NCBI RefSeq assembly: GCF_014635305.1
Contig: NZ_BMCS01000001.1
Location: forward strand, 992,001-1,056,000
Direction: 5' to 3'
DNA length: 64,000 bases
Source: Williamsia phyllosphaerae
Lineage (GTDB): Bacteria > Actinomycetota > Actinomycetes > Mycobacteriales > Mycobacteriaceae
Positions 58,957-64,000 of this stretch are shown here, one piece after another. Both the position numbers and the translations under genes were made by a program. The notes under the pieces were generated by a model, which had not been told where the DNA came from, searched no databases, and was given only the letters and a program-made list of their open reading frames with translations. How positions within the stretch are numbered: the first letter of the stretch is position 1; every line of letters starts with the position of its first letter.

Positions 58957-60294
58957 ATGAGATCTCTGTCGGCTGTGGTTGCTGCCGCGGTCGGAGCGGC
59001 GGTCGCCGTCATCGCACTCATCGGCCCCACCGCATTCTTCGTGGTCGATTCCGCAGGTACCGGGTCGCGGTTCGGAAGCTTCTTCGACAGCAGTGCGGCG
59101 GTGGCCGCCGCGGCCGTGGTCGTCGCGTTGCTGGTCGCGTCTGTCATGAGAAACCGTGCGGTCGCGGTCGTCGGCGCCGCCGTCGGGTTGATCGCATTGG
59201 CGGTTCTGGCCTTCACCGTGAAGAACGGGCAGGGCATCGGGTATTCGACCGCGATCGCGGCCGGACTGGTGCTGGGGGCACTCGCGGTCATGACTCAGCC
59301 GGACCCGTCGATCGGTGGTCGGGCGGGTCGGATCGGTCTAGCGGCCGGTGTTGTCGCCGGATCTTTGCTCGCTCAGGCGCTGCCGTCGACGGGCGGGTTC
59401 GGCCCCGGTACCAGCCGCCGCTACGCCGACTACCTTCCCGGCGACCTCGTGTCGACGGAGAAGGGATCCGGCCTGCTGACCGTTGTTGGAGTCATCGTCG
59501 CCGTGATCGCACTGGCGGCTCTTGCCTTACAGATCAAGGGCACCACAACCGGGGCAGTCGAACGACCGGATGCCACGGTCGCCATCACCGGCCTCGGTAT
59601 CGCCGTCGCGATCGTTCTGGTGTCGGGCTGGTCGGTCGAGTCCAGGTCTCCGTACGGCCAACTGTCACCGCCGGGATGGGTCTTCGGCAGCCTGCTTGTC
59701 GTCATCGTGCTCGCCGTCGCCCTGGTCCTACCCGGGCGGACCGGTTTGGCGTGGGTCGGAGTCGTGGCCCTTGTCGCAGCAGGTGCCGTTGCGGATCTAT
59801 CGGGCATCAACGTGGTGGTCGGCGTCGTCGTGACGGTTCTCATCGGCCTTGGAGCCGCGTCATCGGGCCGGCGGAATCTGCTACCCCTCGGGATCGCGGT
59901 TCTCGTGGTCGTCGCCCTGCTCCAACTGTCGGGCGGCGATTCCTCGACGCTGATCGCGGCGGTGGCCGCGGTGTTCGTCGCACCGTTCGCGGTGAGTTAC
60001 ACGGCGGCCGTCTGTGTGTCGGAGCCGTCGTCCTCGCAGCCGCTCACCCACCCTGCGATCATCGCCACCGCATTGGCCGCGTGCGTTCCGCTGAGCGCTG
60101 TAGGCGGAGGAGCCGACTTCGGGTGGACTGCCTACACGCCGCTCACCGACGCCCGGTCGTCCCATCTCGACCTGGGTTTCGGCTACACCTCGGGGACCAC
60201 CGTGACGACGTCGGTTCTCAGCCTCATCGCAGCCGGCGTCGTCGCGTGGGTGATCACCCGCCGTCCTGTCGACAACGTTCCCGAAGCTCAGTGA
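58957..60294 (+). CDS. Polytopic membrane protein of unknown function
   Basis: A 445-residue protein with about eleven or twelve hydrophobic helices rich in Val/Ala and few polar loops. One longer loop near residues 145-165 (GTSRRYADYLPGDLVST) and another near 390-415 (DFGWTAYTPLTDARSSH) are probably outside. YADYLPG and FGWTAYTPL resemble loops of cytochrome oxidase-type subunits, but the His ligands are missing. No family is assigned. The 3' end overlaps the convergent SDR gene by 7 nt. Confidence 0.7.
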   Translation: MRSLSAVVAAAVGAAVAVIALIGPTAFFVVDSAGTGSRFGSFFDSSAAVAAAAVVVALLVASVMRNRAVAVVGAAVGLIALAVLAFTVKNGQGIGYSTAIAAGLVLGALAVMTQPDPSIGGRAGRIGLAAGVVAGSLLAQALPSTGGFGPGTSRRYADYLPGDLVSTEKGSGLLTVVGVIVAVIALAALALQIKGTTTGAVERPDATVAITGLGIAVAIVLVSGWSVESRSPYGQLSPPGWVFGSLLVVIVLAVALVLPGRTGLAWVGVVALVAAGAVADLSGINVVVGVVVTVLIGLGAASSGRRNLLPLGIAVLVVVALLQLSGGDSSTLIAAVAAVFVAPFAVSYTAAVCVSEPSSSQPLTHPAIIATALAACVPLSAVGGGADFGWTAYTPLTDARSSHLDLGFGYTSGTTVTTSVLSLIAAGVVAWVITRRPVDNVPEAQ

Positions 60295-61178
60295 CCGGAC
60301 TCGACGACCGCACCGCTCTCGATGTTGCGGGCGCTGGTGGAGCGTCCCAGGGCCGCGACCTCGGCGTCCATCTTGGGGATGATGTGCGGCGCCTGGTCGA
60401 GCGAGCCCTTCTCGCCCACCGGTGAGGTGATGACCCCACGCATCCAGCCCAATGCGCCCACCCAGCCGGGCACGTAGACGCGACGCTTGCGCTTCTCGAG
60501 ACCGGCTACGAAGGCGTTGACGCATTTGTCGACGGTGGTGGTCTTGCTCAGCGGTCCGGGCAGCCCGGCCAGCATCTCCGCGAACGCGGACAAGTCCTTC
60601 TTCGCGTCCTGGACGAGCGGGGTGTCGATCCACGACATGTGGGCCGAGCCGACGTCGACGCCGAGGTGCTTGACCTCCAGGCGCAACGCGCTCGCGAAGT
60701 TCTCCGCACCCGCCTTGCTGGCGTTGTACGCGGCGAGACCCGGCGCCGGCGCGAACGCGGCCAACGACGACACCACGAGGATGTAACCCTTGCGCTCGAT
60801 CACCGACGGCAGCGCGGCGCGAACGGTGTGGAAGACGCCGTTGATGTTGATGTCGACGACCTTGCGGAAGGCGGCCGGGTCGACGTTGAGAACCGATCCG
60901 TAGCTGGCGATCCCGGCGTTGGCCAGGACGAGATCGATGCCGCCGAACCGCGCGACACCCGCGGCGACAGCCGCCTCCATCGCCGACAGATCGGTCACGT
61001 CGGCGAGCACGCTCACGCAGTTGTCGCCGAGCTCGTCGGCGGTGAGCGCGAGCGTCGACTCGTCGACATCGGTGATCACGACCTTCGCGCCGCGCTTGAC
61101 CAACGCACGCGCGGTCTCGGCACCGATCCCTCGCGCCGCGCCGGTGATGAGAACGACCTTGCCCTTGACTGACGCCAT
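60288..61178 (-). CDS. Short-chain dehydrogenase/reductase
   Basis: A 296-residue classical SDR. The cofactor motif is TGAARGIGAET (about residue 14), followed by NAG in LANAGIAS, Ser in VVSSLAAFAP and the Tyr-x-x-x-Lys pair in YNASKAG (about residue 155). The ~50-residue C-terminal extension (GWVGALGWMRGVI) may associate with membranes. The ATG at 61178 is exactly 7 nt after TAGGGT, so upstream starts to 61247 are rejected. The substrate is unknown. It is downstream of the DUF779 gene but has its own promoter. Confidence 0.9.
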   Translation of the reverse strand: MASVKGKVVLITGAARGIGAETARALVKRGAKVVITDVDESTLALTADELGDNCVSVLADVTDLSAMEAAVAAGVARFGGIDLVLANAGIASYGSVLNVDPAAFRKVVDININGVFHTVRAALPSVIERKGYILVVSSLAAFAPAPGLAAYNASKAGAENFASALRLEVKHLGVDVGSAHMSWIDTPLVQDAKKDLSAFAEMLAGLPGPLSKTTTVDKCVNAFVAGLEKRKRRVYVPGWVGALGWMRGVITSPVGEKGSLDQAPHIIPKMDAEVAALGRSTSARNIESGAVVESGH

Positions 61179-61185
61179 GGGATCC

Positions 61186-61191
61186 ACCCTA
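61186..61191 (-). promoter_or_regulatory. -10 hexamer of the SDR gene
   Basis: TAGGGT on the minus strand ends 7 nt before the ATG at 61178. Confidence 0.5.
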
Positions 61192-61210
61192 GAGGGCAAC
61201 CACAGCCGTC

Positions 61211-61624
61211 CTAGGAGGTGACCTCGGCCCCTCGTCGCGGCGGGCACGCGTCGAGCCAGGTGTTCTCGGCCTCGTCGAAGACCCGTGAGCGCGCCAGGAA
61301 CCGGACCCCCTCGGGGGCCTCGAGGCTGAACCCGGCACCGCGACCGGGCACGACGTCGAGGATCAGCTGGGTGTGTTTCCAGACCTCGTACTGGTCACCC
61401 TGGATCCAGACCCGCACGGCCGGAATGGGATCCGCCAGCTCGATCTCACCGAGCAGCACATCACGCTGACCGACTCGGAACTCCCCGGACGGGTAACACA
61501 TCGGCGCCGACCCGTCACAACATCCACCGGACTGGTGGATCATGAGGCCGCCGTGGAGCTCCGACAACTTGGTCAGGAGCTCCACGGCGGAGTCAGTTGC
61601 GACGACCCTGTCTGTAGCAGTCAT
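61211..61624 (-). CDS. DUF779 protein, partner of the acetaldehyde dehydrogenase
   Basis: A 137-residue protein with a Cys-rich centre (QSGGCCDGSAPMC) and the segment VWIQGDQYEVWKHTQLILDVV characteristic of DUF779. The family is found next to AldA/ExaC-type aldehyde dehydrogenases in actinobacteria and proteobacteria and may bind a metal. It lies 54 nt downstream of the dehydrogenase gene on the same strand. The ATG at 61624 is used; a GTG one codon earlier is possible. Its role in aldehyde oxidation is inferred from context. Confidence 0.88.
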   Translation of the reverse strand: MTATDRVVATDSAVELLTKLSELHGGLMIHQSGGCCDGSAPMCYPSGEFRVGQRDVLLGEIELADPIPAVRVWIQGDQYEVWKHTQLILDVVPGRGAGFSLEAPEGVRFLARSRVFDEAENTWLDACPPRRGAEVTS

Positions 61625-61678
61625 CACGGTCTCTCTCTTCGATCAAATCTGTTGCCGCTCTTGGTCAGACGCTGCTGA

Positions 61679-63202
61679 TCAGAAGAAGCCCTTCGCGTTC
61701 TGAGCGTAACCCACCAGCAGGTTCTTGGTCTGCTGGTAGTGCTCGAGCATCATCAGGTGGTTCTCGCGGCCGATGCCCGAGGCCTTGTAGCCGCCGAAGG
61801 CCGCGTGTGCCGGGTAGTCGTGGTACGTGTTCGTCCACACGCGACCGGCCTGGATCTCACGTCCTGCGCGGTAGGCGGTGGCACCGTCGCGCGACCAGAC
61901 GCCCGCACCCAGACCGTAGAGGGTGTCGTTGGCGATGGACATGGCGTCGGCGTAGTCGGAGAACGTCGCGACCGACAGCACGGGTCCGAAGATCTCCTCC
62001 TGGAAGATGCGCATCTTGTTGTTGCCCGCGAAGATCGTCGGCTTGATGTAGTACCCGCCGGCGAGTTCTCCGTCGAGCTTGAGCGGCTCGCCACCGGTGA
62101 GGACCTTGGCGCCCTCTTCCTGGCCGATGCTCAGGTACGAGGCGATCTTCTCGAACTGGTCGTTCGACGCCTGTGCGCCCATCATCGTGTCGGTGTCGAG
62201 CGGGTTGCCCTGCTTGATCGCCTCGGTGCGCTTGACCGCGAGGTCGATGAACTCGTCGTAGATCGACTCCTGGATGAGCGCGCGGCTCGGGCAGGTGCAG
62301 ACCTCGCCCTGATTCAGCGCGAACATCGTGAAGCCCTCGAGGGCGCGGTCGCGGAAGCCGTCATCGGACGCCATCACGTCGGCGAAGAAGATGTTCGGGC
62401 TCTTGCCGCCGAGCTCCAGGGTGACCGGGATGATGTTCTCCGACGCGTACTGCATGATCAGTCGGCCCGTGGTGGTCTCACCGGTGAACGCGATCTTGCG
62501 GATCCGGTTGCTCGACGCGAGCGGCTTGCCCGCCTCGACGCCGAAGCCGTTGACGATGTTGAGGACGCCGTCGGGCAGCAGGTCACCGATCAGCGAGATC
62601 AGGTACAGGATCGACGCGGGGGTCTGCTCGGCCGGCTTGAGGACAACGGCGTTGCCTGCGGCCAGCGCCGGGGCCAGCTTCCAGACCGCCATCAGGATCG
62701 GGAAGTTCCACGGGATGATCTGTCCCACGACGCCGAGGGGCTCGTGGAAGTGGTAGGCGACGGTGTCCTCGTCGACCTGCGACAGCGAACCCTCCTGTGC
62801 ACGAAGGGCGCCCGCGAAGTAGCGGAAGTGGTCGACGGCCAGCGGGATGTCGGCGGCGAGACACTCGCGGACGGCCTTGCCGTTGTCCCACGACTCGGCG
62901 ACCGCGATCTGTGTGAGGTTCTCCTCGATGCGGTCGGCGATCTTCAGCAGGACCAGTGAACGCTCGGCGGCGGCGGTCTTGCCCCACGCGGGGGCGGCCT
63001 TGTGCGCGGCGTCGAGGGCGAGGTCGATGTCCTCGGCGGTCGAGCGCGCGACCTCGCAGAAGGTCTTACCGGTGATCGGCGACGGGTTCTCGAAGTACTG
63101 GCCCTTGACCGGCGGGGTCCACTGTCCCCCGATCCAGTTGTCGTAGCGCTGCTCGAAGTTCATGACCGCGCCATCGGTTCCGGGGTTGGCGAAAATCGGC
63201 AT
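61679..63202 (-). CDS. NAD+-dependent acetaldehyde/aldehyde dehydrogenase (ExaC/AldA type)
   Basis: A 507-residue aldehyde dehydrogenase. Key motifs are [18 protein letters not shown], the catalytic Glu in [10 protein letters not shown] and the catalytic Cys in [13 protein letters not shown] (about residue 303), where the EVCTCPSR form is typical of acetaldehyde/chloroacetaldehyde dehydrogenases. It converts acetaldehyde and similar aldehydes to acids, as in ethanol or diol use. GGGAGA precedes the ATG at 63202. A CRP/GlxR-like site lies 24-39 nt upstream. It forms an operon with the DUF779 gene. Confidence 0.93.
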   Translation of the reverse strand: MPIFANPGTDGAVMNFEQRYDNWIGGQWTPPVKGQYFENPSPITGKTFCEVARSTAEDIDLALDAAHKAAPAWGKTAAAERSLVLLKIADRIEENLTQIAVAESWDNGKAVRECLAADIPLAVDHFRYFAGALRAQEGSLSQVDEDTVAYHFHEPLGVVGQIIPWNFPILMAVWKLAPALAAGNAVVLKPAEQTPASILYLISLIGDLLPDGVLNIVNGFGVEAGKPLASSNRIRKIAFTGETTTGRLIMQYASENIIPVTLELGGKSPNIFFADVMASDDGFRDRALEGFTMFALNQGEVCTCPSRALIQESIYDEFIDLAVKRTEAIKQGNPLDTDTMMGAQASNDQFEKIASYLSIGQEEGAKVLTGGEPLKLDGELAGGYYIKPTIFAGNNKMRIFQEEIFGPVLSVATFSDYADAMSIANDTLYGLGAGVWSRDGATAYRAGREIQAGRVWTNTYHDYPAHAAFGGYKASGIGRENHLMMLEHYQQTKNLLVGYAQNAKGFF

Positions 63203-63225
63203 CAGTGCTCTCCCTCGTATTTCCA

Positions 63226-63241
63226 TGTGATGTGCACCACA
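63226..63241. promoter_or_regulatory. CRP/GlxR-like binding site
   Basis: TGTGATGTGCACCACA matches TGTGA-N6-TCACA with one mismatch. It lies between the aldehyde dehydrogenase start and the divergent SRPBCC gene. GlxR control of aldehyde dehydrogenase is known in corynebacteria. Confidence 0.5.
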
Positions 63242-63292
63242 AAGCTACGCCGGGTCACGTTGCAAGCCCGTTGCACGTGAATCTGCGGTGCG

Positions 63293-63298
63293 TACGTT
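63293..63298 (+). promoter_or_regulatory. -10 hexamer of the SRPBCC gene
   Basis: TACGTT ends 6 nt before the ATG at 63305, giving a leaderless arrangement. Confidence 0.45.
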
Positions 63299-63304
63299 GG
63301 GGTC

Positions 63305-63772
63305 ATGACACAGGCATCAGTTATCCCCGTCGATCAAGGTCCCAAGATCACCGCACGGCAGGTCAACGTCAACGCCTCTGCCGCCGACATCTTCGCGCTG
63401 GTCGCCGACCCGCACCGCCACCACGAGCTGGACGGCTCCGGCACCGTGCGCGACTCCACGGTCAAGGGCCCCGACCGCCTGAAGAAGGGCGACAAGTTCA
63501 GCGTCGGGATGAAGCAGTTCGGCGTTCCCTACAAGATCACCTCGACCGTCACCGACCTCGCCGACAACAAGGTCGTCGAGTGGCAGCACCCGATGGGCCA
63601 CAAGTGGCGCTGGGAGCTCGTCGAGACCGCACCCGGCAACACCCAGGTCACCGAGTCGTTCAACTACGGCACCGCCAAGGTGCCTGCGATGATCACCGCC
63701 TTCGGCTACGACAAGAAGAACGGCGAGGGCATCACCAAGACGCTCGAGCAGCTCGCGAAGCGGTTCGCCTGA
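63305..63772 (+). CDS. SRPBCC-family lipid/small-molecule binding protein
   Basis: A 155-residue START-like protein. The N-terminal strand ITARQVNVNASAADIFALVADPHRH is followed by ELDGSGTV and KGDKFSVGMKQ, with a C-terminal long helix (GITKTLEQLAKRF). This is the usual SRPBCC/polyketide-cyclase-like layout. Such proteins bind hydrophobic ligands, and no catalytic residues are evident. It is divergent from the aldehyde dehydrogenase. It ends 1 nt before the convergent GNAT gene. Confidence 0.85.
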   Translation: MTQASVIPVDQGPKITARQVNVNASAADIFALVADPHRHHELDGSGTVRDSTVKGPDRLKKGDKFSVGMKQFGVPYKITSTVTDLADNKVVEWQHPMGHKWRWELVETAPGNTQVTESFNYGTAKVPAMITAFGYDKKNGEGITKTLEQLAKRFA

Positions 63773-63773
63773 G

Positions 63774-64000
63774 TCAGCGCTGCACCGGCTTACGCAGGAC
63801 AACCGCACCGGAGATGTGGCCGGGAGGGACGGCCGATGAGTCGACCACCCGGTACCCGGAGCGTTCGTAGAGGTCGATGTTGCGGCCGCTCCGCGCGCCG
63901 GTGAACAGCTCGAACGTCATGGCCTCGGTCGGCGCGAGCCGTTCGATCTGGGCGAGCAGGCGTCGCCCGATCCCCAGTCCGGCCAGGTCCGGCGCCACCA
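63774..64000 (-). CDS. GNAT-family N-acetyltransferase, truncated by the window end
   Basis: Only the C-terminal ~75 residues are visible, and the frame is open to the last base. The acetyl-CoA binding motif VAPDLAGLGIGRRLL (Gly-rich loop) and the later NIDLYERSGYRVVD motif B are clear. A GTG at 63998 is inside the domain and is not taken as the true start. The substrate is unknown. Confidence 0.85.
   Translation of the reverse strand, partial: VAPDLAGLGIGRRLLAQIERLAPTEAMTFELFTGARSGRNIDLYERSGYRVVDSSAVPPGHISGAVVLRKPVQR

Noticed and set aside
1..64000. tRNA genes, rRNA genes or CRISPR arrays
   Set aside because: No cloverleaf-like segment, rRNA signature or regularly spaced repeat was noticed when reading intergenic regions; a dedicated scan was not possible.

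Overview
The window looks like chromosome of a high-GC, mycolic-acid-type actinobacterium (order Mycobacteriales; a Gordonia-like genus is my best inference). The evidence is uniformly high GC, an LCP-family enzyme, BfrB ferritin, GlpQ, a two-domain LysX, an EspR-like regulator, a cutinase, a mycothiol-dependent-type isomerase and an F420-type luciferase-like enzyme. The order LCP - bfrB - glpQ - zinc-ribbon membrane protein - sodA - hypothetical - membrane protein - EspR-like - rraA - gltD/gltB follows, from memory, the Mycobacterium tuberculosis Rv3840-Rv3859c stretch. The window is therefore probably the conserved arm near the replication origin, with blocks of accessory genes inserted.

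Layout. 1-6.2 kb: partial CPBP protease, cutinase, LCP protein, bfrB, DUF5926, glpQ and a DUF4328-type membrane protein. 6.3-6.5 kb: non-coding segment with a cluster of DnaA-box-like 9-mers. 6.5-10.9 kb: sppA, divergent from a small catabolic/redox run (LLM oxidoreductase, mycothiol-type isomerase, VOC protein, epoxide hydrolase). 10.9-17.7 kb: a four-gene overlapping operon encoding an Mks/Wadjet-type SMC condensin (MksF, MksE, MksB) whose fourth gene is not the usual JetD/MksG nuclease but an HTH_42 (AlkZ-like) protein. 17.8-24.5 kb: epimerase, msrA, sodA, GDT1-type transporter, EspR-like regulator, RecB-like nuclease. 24.6-27.5 kb: DUF6474 and a copper module (Met/His-rich membrane protein, YcnI, CopC). 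28-36.6 kb: gabD2, rraA, S4 protein, lysX, hydrolase, SMP-30 enzyme. 36.7-42.8 kb: gltBD. 43-53.5 kb: EAL-domain protein, lipase, two two-component systems, an ABC exporter and an HSL-family hydrolase. 53.5-55.1 kb: a DUF222-HNH gene surrounded and punctuated by four copies of one palindrome. 55.1-64 kb: dehalogenase, TerD, LysR/MFS pair, membrane protein, SDR, acetaldehyde dehydrogenase with DUF779 partner, SRPBCC protein and a truncated GNAT gene.

Regulation visible in the sequence. At least thirteen genes have a TANNNT -10 hexamer ending 6-8 nt before the start codon, i.e. leaderless transcripts. I used this to choose several starts. Genes inside operons instead overlap by 1, 4 or 8 nt and appear translationally coupled. 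Two CRP/GlxR-like sites, a MerR-type palindrome before sodA, an 11-bp direct repeat before the ABC/two-component operon and a LysR-type inverted repeat were found by eye.

The strongest candidates for something unusual are the condensin operon with a glycosylase-family gene in the nuclease position, and the palindrome family tied to the DUF222-HNH gene. All assignments come from reading the sequence, without database searches. No tRNA, rRNA, CRISPR array, insertion sequence or prophage was seen.
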